This document shows, in pieces, positions 16,188 through 24,121 of a stretch of DNA of 40,472 nucleotides (position 1 is its first letter; each line of letters starts with the position of its first letter). Below the pieces are notes generated by a model, which worked only from the letters and a program-made list of their open reading frames with translations, had not been told where the DNA came from and did not search any database. Location: positions 26,469 to 66,940 of the forward strand of contig CAJUAT010000007.1 of assembly GCA_910584525.1 (NCBI GenBank), in the 5' to 3' direction. The stretch is from an uncultured Muribaculaceae bacterium. GTDB lineage: Bacteria; Bacteroidota; Bacteroidia; Bacteroidales; Muribaculaceae. The position numbers were made by a program, and so were the translations under genes.

Positions 16188-18794
16188 TTACTCCTCGGTG
16201 AGCTGTACCGTGGCGCTCCCCTCACGAAGGTTGCGGCTTATGCCGTCGACAAGCAGCCGTTTGTCGGGCAACGCTCCGTGACGATAGCAGATGAACCTGT
16301 CGAGCTGTCCCCCGATGTCCTTCATGCCGTGTGTGAGCGTTACGCGTGCACGGTGGCTCTTGCGCCAGTGCCAGTCGAGATACAGCTGTTCCGGCTTCCC
16401 CGTCACGTCGCGCAACGCGTCGTAAATCTCCAGCAGCCCGTTGCCCGTGGTCACGTCTATGGGTGTGTTGCGGCATACCATGTCGCGCACCTTCAACGCG
16501 GTGCGCTCCTCAGGCGTCAACGCGCTGCAGAACCGGAAATTGAGGTCGTCCTTCCGGTTGACATACTCCTCGTCGGTGTCAGAGACATATACCAGGTCGC
16601 CATCCTCCACATCCCTGAAGGCGTTGTCGCTCACTATCTTCACGTTGAAATCCTTTATCCATATCGCCGACACATGGCTCAGCAGCGGCACCGGATTGGT
16701 GCTCCACTGCGTATGCCGGAACAGCGTGGGATGCACGCGCGTGATATCGTCCCATATGGCGTTGTAGGGTCCCAGAATCATGAACTTCACCGGACCGCCC
16801 ACATTGTCCGAGGCTCGCACAGGTATGGCCGTACCCTTCACGCCCAGATGCAGGGAATAGTGTATGTTGTTGGTGATGTCGCGGCTCGGGCCTATTATCT
16901 TGTCGCCGATTTTAGGGTCGACGCCCAGGATGAACGACTGTGCATAGTACTCGTCCTCATCCTTGCACTCCGCGAGCGTCTTGTACTTCACCCATCGGTA
17001 ATCGTCGATCTCGCCGGTATGCTTCGACTCCACCACGCATTTGTCGCCGACTATCAGCATGCAGCTCAGCAGCGGCAGCTTGCGCATCCGGTCGTTGCCG
17101 TCTCCATGGGCGCTGTACTTGTACTCGTACCGGGAGAAGAAGTCGTCATCCTCCATAGGGTTGATGCCATAGTCGGGCACGGTGATGCCGTCGATATTCT
17201 CCGGTTCCCCTCCGGGTGTGTCGGTGTGCCAGTAGCGGCGGGTGTAGTAGCGCTTTCCCTCTTCGCCGTCGACCGCGGCCTTCGCATCCTCCTTGGAAGT
17301 GTCATAGTCCTCCATGCACTGTGATATGTCGTCCCAGCTTAGCAACGGGTTGCCGTTGCCATCGGGAACCACATGCACCTTGGTGGCCAGCTGGTCATAA
17401 GATAAACCGGGGTTGTGTCGCGGATTAAGCCGGATGGAGCCGTCGAACACTATATACCGCGTTGTCTCATCGTCCGATGGCGACAGCGTGGCCGTCACGC
17501 CCTCGTAGGTGGCGCACGGCATCGCCGACTTTATGCACTGTCCCATATTGTTGAGATACGTCTCTCCGTTTTTGCCGAAGCCCCCGACACCTATCACCAG
17601 GTATCGCCCCTCGTCGGCCTTGTCGGGAATGGCATTGTTCTGGCTGTCATATTCATCCTTGCCTGTCGTCACCTCCATGAACAAAGCCCCGTGGGAGTCC
17701 TGTACGCCGTTCACCAGCTCCCGCTGACTCTCGCCGCCCGTATACATCCCGTAACGGTTGCGCATCTTCCATCCGTTTGCCTTCATCACACGGAACCAAT
17801 GGTTGATTTCGCCACCCTTGTAAATCACCTGCTCGTTCCATGCAGAGCCTCCGAAGCCGGCGATACGCAGAAAATCGAATGCCCCGTATGCCCAATATTC
17901 CGTGGTGATCAGTTCGGGATACGGAAACATGGGCATGAGCGCACCATCCTCCAGCGGCTGAGGTATCACCTCCTCCGTCTCCATGCGCTCGCATGTCAGC
18001 TTGAGGCGGTTGTAGGTCTCCATGATGTCGATGGTATGAGTGGCATCCCATGTCGTCGACCTGTCTATCGTCTTCTCGTCGGCGGTACCCAAAGTGTCGG
18101 GGTGGTATACCTCTATATGGTCACCGGCCACACAGGCACGGAGGTTGAAGTATGTGAGCACGGCATCGGCCACCTCCTCGAGGGTCCATGTGCTCTCCTC
18201 GTCGTCGCCGAAGAATACCGACGTGTCGATCATCACGCCATCCGCTATACTCGTCGACTGGTCGGCGGTAAGGAGGTCGGAGGTGATGTTCACCGCCATA
18301 TCGGGGGCTGTCTTGCCGAACACGGTGCGGAGTATGTCGCCGACAGTCTCGGGACCTGCCTTTACGCGCTCCTCCTCCCATATCACACCAGGTGCCGCCA
18401 CATCTCCCCACAGACAGTACTGCAGCGCCGAGAACACGTCGATACAGCAGACCTCCAGCGTATCGCGCACCTTCACGAAGGGCTGTGTGTAAGCCTGCGG
18501 CTCCACATACCCCGTGAATATAGGCTCGCCGTCGCGCGTGACGCGGATGCGGTTGTCGAGCACGCCACGCGAATACAGCGCGAATATCGGGCTGTCGACA
18601 ACCAGCTTCACCGTACAGCTCTCGCGCATCAGCGTGTCGTACTCGTCGTTGTAACTCGTCTCCGTGGTCACCCCCGCAGTGTCGAACCTGATGCCGCCCG
18701 TATCCAGCCGGATGTCGGCTCCAGGCTCATCGTTCTCTATCTCGACCGTCACCACGCGCCCGTAGATGTCGGCAAAGCTCCCTATGTATCTCAT
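16188..18794 (-). CDS. Large tail hub/baseplate-like protein located between the terminase genes
   Basis: The 868-residue product has a tail-hub-like N-terminus: MRYIGSFADIYGRVVTVEI, then DNRIRVTRDGEPIFTGYVEP and the ...CIDVFSALQYCLWG stretch, similar to the domain-I pattern of siphophage hub or Dit/Tal proteins, where the protein meets the tube and the tape measure. The rest is beta-rich, with many Asp/Tyr-rich segments and no enzyme motif that I can see. The reading frame fits tightly between the small terminase (2 bp gap) and the large terminase (3 bp gap). No hub follows the tape measure where one would be expected, so this may be the displaced hub. The function is inferred from sequence style and from that absence. 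Confidence 0.5.
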   Translation of the reverse strand: MRYIGSFADIYGRVVTVEIENDEPGADIRLDTGGIRFDTAGVTTETSYNDEYDTLMRESCTVKLVVDSPIFALYSRGVLDNRIRVTRDGEPIFTGYVEPQAYTQPFVKVRDTLEVCCIDVFSALQYCLWGDVAAPGVIWEEERVKAGPETVGDILRTVFGKTAPDMAVNITSDLLTADQSTSIADGVMIDTSVFFGDDEESTWTLEEVADAVLTYFNLRACVAGDHIEVYHPDTLGTADEKTIDRSTTWDATHTIDIMETYNRLKLTCERMETEEVIPQPLEDGALMPMFPYPELITTEYWAYGAFDFLRIAGFGGSAWNEQVIYKGGEINHWFRVMKANGWKMRNRYGMYTGGESQRELVNGVQDSHGALFMEVTTGKDEYDSQNNAIPDKADEGRYLVIGVGGFGKNGETYLNNMGQCIKSAMPCATYEGVTATLSPSDDETTRYIVFDGSIRLNPRHNPGLSYDQLATKVHVVPDGNGNPLLSWDDISQCMEDYDTSKEDAKAAVDGEEGKRYYTRRYWHTDTPGGEPENIDGITVPDYGINPMEDDDFFSRYEYKYSAHGDGNDRMRKLPLLSCMLIVGDKCVVESKHTGEIDDYRWVKYKTLAECKDEDEYYAQSFILGVDPKIGDKIIGPSRDITNNIHYSLHLGVKGTAIPVRASDNVGGPVKFMILGPYNAIWDDITRVHPTLFRHTQWSTNPVPLLSHVSAIWIKDFNVKIVSDNAFRDVEDGDLVYVSDTDEEYVNRKDDLNFRFCSALTPEERTALKVRDMVCRNTPIDVTTGNGLLEIYDALRDVTGKPEQLYLDWHWRKSHRARVTLTHGMKDIGGQLDRFICYRHGALPDKRLLVDGISRNLREGSATVQLTEE

Positions 18795-18796
18795 AC

Positions 18797-19159
18797 CTAT
18801 CGCACTTTTTCGATTTCCTTATACATCTCGTCAACCCCATCAGGCAGTTCCGGCGCGCCCACTATGTCCTCGACCGTCAGCTTGAGCTGCCGCATCTGTC
18901 GGTTAACCTGGTTCTGCGTCCTGTCGAGCATCTTCATCAGCGGATGCTCCATGGGCTGCTCGCCGTCGCGCGTCGTTTTCATCACCACCAGCGTGAAATC
19001 ATCCGCCTGCATGTCAGCCTGTATCCTGTCGAGCACCCACAGCGATCGCGCAAGGTTGTTTATCTGGATTCCGAGGTTGGGGCTGTAGATGCCGCTGGCC
19101 TTCATGGCCTTGACAATACGTCGGCGATATTTTTCAAGCGGTTTCTCGCTTTCTGCCAT
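18797..19159 (-). CDS. Terminase small subunit, P27 family
   Basis: The 120-residue helical protein has the P27 layout: an N-terminal MKASGIYSPNLGIQINNLARSLWVLDRIQADM helix pair and a C-terminal MLDRTQNQVNRQMRQLKLTVEDI helix. P27-type small subunits recognise the packaging site and recruit the large terminase. It is preceded by the HNH gene and followed two bases later by the hub-like gene. The start at 19159 is the only ATG before the family core. Confidence 0.85.
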   Translation of the reverse strand: MAESEKPLEKYRRRIVKAMKASGIYSPNLGIQINNLARSLWVLDRIQADMQADDFTLVVMKTTRDGEQPMEHPLMKMLDRTQNQVNRQMRQLKLTVEDIVGAPELPDGVDEMYKEIEKVR

Positions 19160-19245
19160 AGTTGTTAAATATTTTGCATAATATTACGGTTATTATCCGG
19201 AAATGCCGAATTTTCAAATTTTCGACTCGCACACGCGGAAAGGTG

Positions 19246-19272
19246 GGGGGCGAGGTTTAACGACCTCCCCCC
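19246..19272 (-). other. GC-rich hairpin in the possible cos / packaging region
   Basis: The 97 bp between the HNH and small-terminase genes have no gene. At their HNH end a hairpin pairs GAGGT (19252-19256) with ACCTC (19263-19267) and continues with a G-run against a C-run, with the HNH stop codon in the loop. On the minus strand it would stall or end transcription leaving the HNH gene. Since HNH plus P27 small terminase is the arrangement of cos phages, the recognition site may also be here. A TTTG-N19-TA motif nearby is too weak to call a promoter. Confidence 0.45.
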
Positions 19273-19634
19273 GGCTTTAAAGAATCACCCCCGGGGGTCT
19301 CTTCGCCGAACCATTTCAACTCGTACGCCCTAATGAGGTCGCGGTCGCGCCGCCGCTTCTCCTCCTTGGTCGCGCTCCCTAACCTCCTGTGCCGCTCCTT
19401 ATGGCAGGCCGTGCAGAGCCCCACCAGATTGCTGCGGCTGTATGCCAGCCGCGCCTGCTCGCCGCTACCTTTCGCACTCTCTATGGGGATGATGTGATGC
19501 ACCTCCGAGGCAAACACGGCACGCCCCTGCAGTGCACAGTCGGCACAGAACGGATGATCCGCAAGCACCTCGGCACGGAGCTTACGCCACCGTGAACTGT
19601 TCAATAATTTCGAATAGTTCCTGTCTCTTGCCAT
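19257..19634 (-). CDS. HNH endonuclease next to the terminase genes
   Basis: The start at 19634 (MARDRNYSKLL) gives 125 residues. The HNH core is complete: the zinc-binding CADC pair, EVHHIIPI with the catalytic His, and SNLVGLCTACHKERH with Asn, the second Cys pair and the final His. HNH proteins next to HK97-type terminases are known to be needed for cutting DNA at cos during packaging. The C-terminal tail is Lys/Arg-rich and ends in a Gly-rich segment. It lies nine bases after the ribbon-helix-helix gene. Confidence 0.87.
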   Translation of the reverse strand: MARDRNYSKLLNSSRWRKLRAEVLADHPFCADCALQGRAVFASEVHHIIPIESAKGSGEQARLAYSRSNLVGLCTACHKERHRRLGSATKEEKRRRDRDLIRAYELKWFGEETPGGDSLKPGGGR

Positions 19635-19643
19635 CGTCAACCA

Positions 19644-19907
19644 TCATTCCCTTCTTCTGAACGAAGGAGCGAACACCCTTTCGGGTGACCTCTGCCAATC
19701 GGCGAAGTCGCCGAACATCCGTGCCAGTCCGGTATCATCCGGCACGCCGGAGTCGGCGGCGGCGCACCCGTCGGCCAGCAGCCCAATCAGCGCACGCGCC
19801 AGCTGCGCCGGATAGGCGAAACCGCAACGTGCCGACAGCTCCGACAACGCCGCATAGCTGCGCTCGTCAAGCCTTACATGCACTGTCCTCACAGGTATCT
19901 TCGCCAT
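19644..19907 (-). CDS. Ribbon-helix-helix-type DNA-binding protein
   Basis: The 87-residue product begins VRTVHVRLDERSYAALSELSARCG, an antiparallel beta strand followed by a helix as in ribbon-helix-helix regulators, then AQLARALIGLLADG. The C-terminal part is Asp- and Arg-rich and not recognised. It starts a possible HNH-terminase transcript: a box TATCTTTG (19912-19919 on the minus strand) lies five bases before the ATG, so a nearly leaderless promoter is possible though no good -33 box is present. It may control the late genes. Confidence 0.6.
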   Translation of the reverse strand: MAKIPVRTVHVRLDERSYAALSELSARCGFAYPAQLARALIGLLADGCAAADSGVPDDTGLARMFGDFADWQRSPERVFAPSFRRRE

Positions 19908-19934
19908 GTTGCAAAGATAACCAATAAGCCCCGT

Positions 19935-21308
19935 TCAACCTTGGGCCGCCGCTATGTCGAGTGCAAGTTTTTTCACCACGCCTGCCTGAGTCTCCCCCTT
20001 CCCTCTCAGAGCCTCGGCCATACGTTCATCCACCGTGCCCGACGCTATGAGATTGTAGACAGCCACAGGCATCTTCTGACCCTGCCTGTGGAGCCGTGCG
20101 TTGGCCTGCTGGTACTGCTCCAGGTTCCACCCCGTGGAGAACCATACAGCCACATGGCCACCCTGCTGCATGTTCAATCCGTAAGCTGTCGACGCCGGAT
20201 GCGCCAGCAGCAGGTCTATCTTGCCGGCGTTCCAGTCGCGCAGGTCTTCAGGTCCGGTGTACGACCGGACCCTTACCCCTTTCGGCACATGCTCCAGGAT
20301 TCGCCTGAGGTCGTGCTTATAGGCATAGAAGCACAGCACCGGAGATGCAGCCATCTCCACAATCTCAAGCAATGCGGATATCTTGGCATCATGTATCTCA
20401 TGTTCCCCGTGCTCCTCGTCATACACGCACCCGTTGGCATATTGCGCCAGCTTGTTTACAAGCGATGCGGCACTGTCGGCGGTCACCGTGCCCTTGAGGC
20501 CGGCGGCATTGAACTCCGCCACCCTGTCACGCTCGAAGGCTCTGTAACCTTTGGCCGCCTTCTCGCCGATGTCCACGCGCCTGTCGTGTATCACCATCGG
20601 CGGCAGCTCCAGGTAGTCGGCCGCACGCATCGTGAAACAGATGTCGGATATCTTTTCAAGAATAGCCTCCTCAGCTCCTTTCTTGGGCCATATCTTTATC
20701 GGGATGTTGTTGTGTATCACCGAGTCGAAATAACGCGCCCTGTAATGTGTCACGAACTTTCCGAGGCGTTCCCCGCCGTCGATGCAACACATCTGCCCCC
20801 AGAGGTCGAGAAGCCCGTTGGGTGTCGGCGTGCCGGTGAGCCCCACCACCCTGACAGCTTCACGGCGCAGACGCCGCATAGCCTTGAACCGCTGACTCGT
20901 AGAGTGCTTGAAGGAGGTAAGCTCGTCGAGCACTATCATGTCGAAGCGGGGACGCTCCTTGCCGGCCTTGAGGCTTTCGAGCCATACCACCGAGTCGCGG
21001 CCCAGCACGTAGATGTCGGCATCGGCGGCAAGGGCCGCACGGCGCTGCGCCGCCGTCCCCTTCACCACCGACACCCGTAGCTCCAGATGATCCCACTTCG
21101 CCGCCTCGTCGCTCCATGTGGTCTCCGCAACCTTCTTGGGAGCCACAACCAACACCCGTCCTATCGCGAGGTCGTCGATAAGGTTCTGTATGGCTGTCAG
21201 CGTACATACCGATTTGCCGAGACCCATCTCCATGAAAAGGCCGCAATGGGGATGCTGCCGCACCCAGGTGATGGCCGCCTTCTGATAGTTGTGCGGTACA
21301 AACCTCAT
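19935..21308 (-). CDS. SNF2-family DEAD-box-like helicase
   Basis: The 457-residue phage helicase has all main superfamily 2 motifs in order: Q-like PHNYQKAAI, Walker A GLGKS (29-33), motif II LDEL (127-130), motif III TGTP (158-161), motif V HPASTAYGLN (370-379) and motif VI QANARLHRQGQ (401-411). It probably remodels replication forks or promotes recombination. The start at 21308 overlaps the VRR-NUC stop by four bases (ATGA), a common phage pairing in which the nuclease and helicase act together. Confidence 0.92.
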   Translation of the reverse strand: MRFVPHNYQKAAITWVRQHPHCGLFMEMGLGKSVCTLTAIQNLIDDLAIGRVLVVAPKKVAETTWSDEAAKWDHLELRVSVVKGTAAQRRAALAADADIYVLGRDSVVWLESLKAGKERPRFDMIVLDELTSFKHSTSQRFKAMRRLRREAVRVVGLTGTPTPNGLLDLWGQMCCIDGGERLGKFVTHYRARYFDSVIHNNIPIKIWPKKGAEEAILEKISDICFTMRAADYLELPPMVIHDRRVDIGEKAAKGYRAFERDRVAEFNAAGLKGTVTADSAASLVNKLAQYANGCVYDEEHGEHEIHDAKISALLEIVEMAASPVLCFYAYKHDLRRILEHVPKGVRVRSYTGPEDLRDWNAGKIDLLLAHPASTAYGLNMQQGGHVAVWFSTGWNLEQYQQANARLHRQGQKMPVAVYNLIASGTVDERMAEALRGKGETQAGVVKKLALDIAAAQG

Positions 21309-21658
21309 GACTCCTCGCGCTTTAAAGCCTTCAGCGCTTTCCATCGGCTCTGCGCCTCTCTGTCTTCTTTCGCCAGCATCCTGTCGATCTTCTCTTTCGA
21401 GTCGACCACATAGACATGATGCCCCATCTCACGGAGTACTGATATGCGGTAGCTCTGCAAAGGGCGTGGACGATCGCCGAGGCTCTTCAGCTCGCACCAG
21501 CATACATAACCCCCCTTGAACACTAAAAGCCTGTCGGGGTATCCGGAATTGTTGGCGTTGAAATATTTCAGGGCACGGGCGCCGTATTCGTGTGCCCTGT
21601 CCACAAGGTATCGCTCCAGTGCCTTCTCGCTCGTCTCGCTGTGTCTGTGATCCGCCAT
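21305..21658 (-). CDS. VRR-NUC domain nuclease
   Basis: The 117-residue product is the compact PD-(D/E)XK-type nuclease common in phages next to a SNF2 helicase. The catalytic pattern is visible: Gly-Tyr-PDR (39-43), Glu56 in CELKS with Lys58, and Gln68. Stand-alone VRR-NUC proteins act on branched DNA such as Holliday junctions or flaps. It starts about 30 bp from a 16-bp inverted repeat shared with the divergent cassette on its right. Confidence 0.88.
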   Translation of the reverse strand: MADHRHSETSEKALERYLVDRAHEYGARALKYFNANNSGYPDRLLVFKGGYVCWCELKSLGDRPRPLQSYRISVLREMGHHVYVVDSKEKIDRMLAKEDREAQSRWKALKALKREES

Positions 21659-21688
21659 GACAAAGTATTTATTTTTTGAAGTAAAAAA

Positions 21689-21733
21689 GTGAAATTATTT
21701 GAATCATATCTTGCATAATTCAAATAATTTCAC
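21689..21733. repeat. Perfect 16-bp inverted repeat between divergent genes
   Basis: GTGAAATTATTTGAAT (21689-21704) is repeated as its exact reverse complement at 21718-21733, with a 13-bp spacer. It sits between the leftward VRR-NUC-helicase pair and the rightward small cassette and directly abuts a -7-like box (21734-21741). An operator for a dimeric regulator, such as the ribbon-helix-helix-like protein of the cassette, is the simplest reading. Confidence 0.85.
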
Positions 21734-21741
21734 AAACTTTG
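21711..21741 (+). promoter_or_regulatory. Possible promoter of the rightward cassette
   Basis: TTGC (21711-21714) lies 19 bp before AAACTTTG (21734-21741), a near match to the Bacteroidetes consensus (one mismatch in each box). The -33 box lies in the spacer of the inverted repeat, so a bound dimer would cover it. A small 6-bp hairpin (21746-21763) follows at the start of the transcript. Confidence 0.45.
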
Positions 21742-21820
21742 TAGTGCGGTTAAGAGAAACCGCGACGGTGAATCTTCCGACCGATAGACTTGGAAGAAAA
21801 AACCAAAAACCGAAAGCACG

Positions 21821-21880
21821 ATGAAAGCAACTCTCAAACTGATTTTCAAAGTGTGGAAGTTCAAAATCACGATTGAATAA
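21821..21880 (+). CDS. Micro-ORF of 19 codons, possible leader peptide
   Basis: ATG at 21821 opens MKATLKLIFKVWKFKITIE and stops at 21880. The peptide is basic and amphipathic. It lies between the putative promoter and a GC-rich hairpin (21895-21917), the usual place for a regulatory leader. Whether it is translated cannot be decided from sequence. Confidence 0.3.
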   Translation: MKATLKLIFKVWKFKITIE

Positions 21881-21894
21881 CGATTCTGAACTTC

Positions 21895-21917
21895 AGGGGA
21901 GGAGAGAAACCTCCCCT
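21895..21917 (+). other. Attenuator-like hairpin in the cassette leader
   Basis: AGGGGAGG (21895-21902) pairs perfectly with CCTCCCCT (21910-21917) around a 7-nt loop, then ACTTTCGGCTTTT follows. It could act as a weak terminator or attenuator 46 bp before the ribbon-helix-helix gene. Confidence 0.45.
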
Positions 21918-21962
21918 ACTTTCGGCTTTTGGATATGCAAAGTTAATAAAACCATCATCCTT

Positions 21963-22157
21963 ATGCAAGAGAGAGAAAAGAAACCGGGACGCGGGGGTCG
22001 CCGTGCAGGTGCCGGGCGCAAAGCCAGCGTCGATTCCAAATCTGTAAGGGTATCGTTCACCATCACGCCCGACGCGGCTCGGAAGCTTCAGCTTGCCGCC
22101 GAGGGTGCCGGAGTGTCGCGCAACGAACTCGTCAACCGTCTCCTCGAGAGTCTTTGA
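21963..22157 (+). CDS. Small ribbon-helix-helix-like DNA-binding protein read against the early operon
   Basis: The ATG at 21963 gives 64 residues. The first third is Gly/Arg-rich (GRGGRRAGAGRK), an AT-hook-like or nucleic-acid-binding stretch common at the N-terminus of phage regulators. The rest, SKSVRVSFTITPDAARKLQLAAEGAGVSRNELVNRLLESL, has the strand-helix-helix pattern of ribbon-helix-helix repressors. The gene runs opposite to the early genes on both sides and its end overlaps the next leftward gene by 26 bp. It probably binds the inverted repeat upstream of its own promoter. Confidence 0.6.
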   Translation: MQEREKKPGRGGRRAGAGRKASVDSKSVRVSFTITPDAARKLQLAAEGAGVSRNELVNRLLESL

Positions 22158-22425
22158 CCCGTACATGGTCGCCGTTGCGGCCACCGAAGAAATGGTCCGG
22201 CGTAATGGCAATGGCGTTACGCATTATTTCCACACATGAGTCAAGCGTCTCATATGCCTTCTGTTTGTTCGGCGCGTTTACCAGAAATCCCGCTATATAC
22301 AGGTTTCCGCCACCGAGGATTACATCCTTATCGGCATGGGGATGCTTCATGCAAAACTTCTCTGCTGTTTTGAGCAGCTCTTTGTGGAGAAGGTACGCGA
22401 GGGTGTTTTTCTCGTCCATCATCAT
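22132..22425 (-). CDS. Hypothetical protein, 97 aa
   Basis: I do not recognise this product. It has an N-terminal helical half (MDEKNTLAYLLHKELLKTAEKFC) and a short conserved-looking middle, HADKDVILGGGNLYIAGF, then a helix with AYETLDSCVEIMRNAI. Three ATG codons in a row (22425, 22422, 22419) could start it. It overlaps the opposing ribbon-helix-helix gene at its 3' end. It lies 54 bp downstream of the internal integrase. Confidence 0.5.
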   Translation of the reverse strand: MMMDEKNTLAYLLHKELLKTAEKFCMKHPHADKDVILGGGNLYIAGFLVNAPNKQKAYETLDSCVEIMRNAIAITPDHFFGGRNGDHVRVKDSRGDG

Positions 22426-22479
22426 CGTGTTTTAGATTGATTATTTGTTCTGTATGTCAAAGGCGTCGATTTCGATGCC

Positions 22480-23457
22480 TTAATCTTTCTCTGTTTTAGG
22501 GGTGAAGTCGGCGGGCGCGTCGGCGTCATATATTCTCAGTTTTCTGAATGCTTTATTCATCGTTTTTCGCTTGGATTCGAGGGTCGGATGAACGTAGAGA
22601 TCTAAGGTCAGTGAAACTTTGGAATGACCCAACAAAGTTGATATCGTCTTCACATCTCCCCCGCTCGCCACAAGCAATGTCGCATAAGTATGCCTCAATC
22701 CATGAAAATTGATTGAGGGCAATCTGTGTCGCTTCAAGAATCGAGAGTATGAGTCACGGACAGAACCGTGTCCTGTGGGATTGCCTGAGTTGCCGACTAC
22801 ATAATTGCCTATATCCGGCGTTTTACCTCCGATTTCCCGCAATATACGGCGAAGAACCGGAAGCATCGGAATTTCACGATAACCTTGCTTCGTCTTCGGG
22901 GATCCGACAAAATATCTCTCTGTCTTTGTTTCCGGATCGTATGCTTTGACGACATTCCTCCGCACGATGATTATGTTGTGAGTCCAGTCAATATCGCCCC
23001 ATCGTAATGCAAGAGTCTCACCAATGCGCATTCCCGTCATGATAGACATCGCCACCGGCAAAACCGATACCCGTCCCGTTTTTATTTCCTCTTCAGCATA
23101 TCGTACGATCCTCAGCATCTCAGCCTCGGTAAAAGATTTAATTTCCCGCGGAGTCCCCTGGGGATATTTGAGTCTCCAGTCGGTAGGCTTTATTTTCGCC
23201 TCAAGCGTCGTGGCCGCAAACAACAACATCTGTTTCACAAATGCCATGCGGTCTTTGGCTGTCTTTGGAGATAACCCGGCCTCCAGCATTTCATAAAGCA
23301 ATAATTTTGCTTCCGTGCGCCCGAAGTCTGATATGTCTTTCTCCGCGATGGCAGCCGACAGCATTCTCCAATGCATAGCATGCAATGCCTTCGTGCTTGG
23401 TTTTATCTCTAAAATCTTTTCGGCATGCCATTTTTCATACAGTTCTGAGAATTTCAT
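22480..23457 (-). CDS. Tyrosine recombinase in the middle of the early genes
   Basis: The start at 23457 (MKFSELYEKW) overlaps the DUF551 stop by four bases (ATGA), giving 325 residues. All catalytic residues are present: Arg144 (TGMRIGE), His252/Arg255 (HGLRHTYATLL), His278 (LGHSK) and Tyr288 (LYVHP). The core-binding part lies at about 1-100 (PSTKALHAMHW). It lacks the long N-terminal arm domain of typical phage integrases. This phage has another integrase at its end, so this copy probably serves a different purpose or is a remnant of another element. Its translational coupling to small early genes argues for an established role. Confidence 0.88.
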   Translation of the reverse strand: MKFSELYEKWHAEKILEIKPSTKALHAMHWRMLSAAIAEKDISDFGRTEAKLLLYEMLEAGLSPKTAKDRMAFVKQMLLFAATTLEAKIKPTDWRLKYPQGTPREIKSFTEAEMLRIVRYAEEEIKTGRVSVLPVAMSIMTGMRIGETLALRWGDIDWTHNIIIVRRNVVKAYDPETKTERYFVGSPKTKQGYREIPMLPVLRRILREIGGKTPDIGNYVVGNSGNPTGHGSVRDSYSRFLKRHRLPSINFHGLRHTYATLLVASGGDVKTISTLLGHSKVSLTLDLYVHPTLESKRKTMNKAFRKLRIYDADAPADFTPKTEKD

Positions 23458-23831
23458 ATCTGCTTCTCTTGGTTTTTTGTTGTTAAAAGGGGAGGGATAG
23501 GCATCCAGTGCGATACTGTGCACCCGCGATAAAAATCATCAAAAAAGACCCATCCCCCGTGTAAGAAACATGCGAGACAACAGCATATCTCAGGGTAGTA
23601 AACGTCAGAGCAACGTACCAGTAAGTATACGTTCTCTTCCGGCAGCTCCTCCACGCTGCGCCACTGCGAGGCGAGTGCTTCGGTGGCGCCATCCTCGTAT
23701 GCTTGCTCAATGTCGTAACCATCGAATCGCTCTATTCGCTTTTCGTTTGGTGTTATGAGCTTGTCAAGGCGTGGACACTTTACGGTGATTCTTGATTCCG
23801 CATACGCCGTAGCTTTTTCTTCTATTGTCAT
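23454..23831 (-). CDS. DUF551-domain protein
   Basis: The product is 125 residues. Residues about 55-118 match DUF551: WRSVEELPEENVYLLVRC, a region with PEICCCLACFLHGGW and the C-terminal VSHWMPIPP motif. DUF551 proteins are common in phage early regions; their function is unknown. The N-terminal 50 residues (ATAYAESRI then YDIEQAYEDGATEALASQ) resemble those of the 131-residue protein two genes upstream. It overlaps both neighbours by four bases (ATGA). Confidence 0.72.
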   Translation of the reverse strand: MTIEEKATAYAESRITVKCPRLDKLITPNEKRIERFDGYDIEQAYEDGATEALASQWRSVEELPEENVYLLVRCSDVYYPEICCCLACFLHGGWVFFDDFYRGCTVSHWMPIPPLLTTKNQEKQI

Positions 23832-24121
23832 ATTTCTTTCTTTACTCGGTTAATAATTTCGTCAACACTCTCATTCACGACACCTCGGACAGAAGCAAGT
23901 TCTTCAAGTATCTCCCTCAGATGCGCCACCGATATGCGGATGTCGGATTCGGGGATTGGCTGATTGAACTCCAAGTCTTTTGCGCTATACACACTGCCGT
24001 CGTCAAGGAAGTATAGTTTCTCTCCGTTGGCGAATGTCCTTATGTTTGTAATCGCATGGATTACGTCGTCGAATTTGAGTTTCACATAAGCCGTTGTCAA
24101 CTTCGTTTTAGGCTCGCTCAT
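23828..24121 (-). CDS. Hypothetical protein, 97 aa
   Basis: Not recognised. A soluble acidic protein of mixed helix and strand with AYVKLKFDDVIHAITNIRTF, a short tyrosine-containing strand pair (KLYFLDDGSVYSA) and a C-terminal helix (AHLREILEELASVRGVV). Start and stop overlap neighbours by four bases, so it is part of a coupled early operon. Confidence 0.55.
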   Translation of the reverse strand: MSEPKTKLTTAYVKLKFDDVIHAITNIRTFANGEKLYFLDDGSVYSAKDLEFNQPIPESDIRISVAHLREILEELASVRGVVNESVDEIINRVKKEI

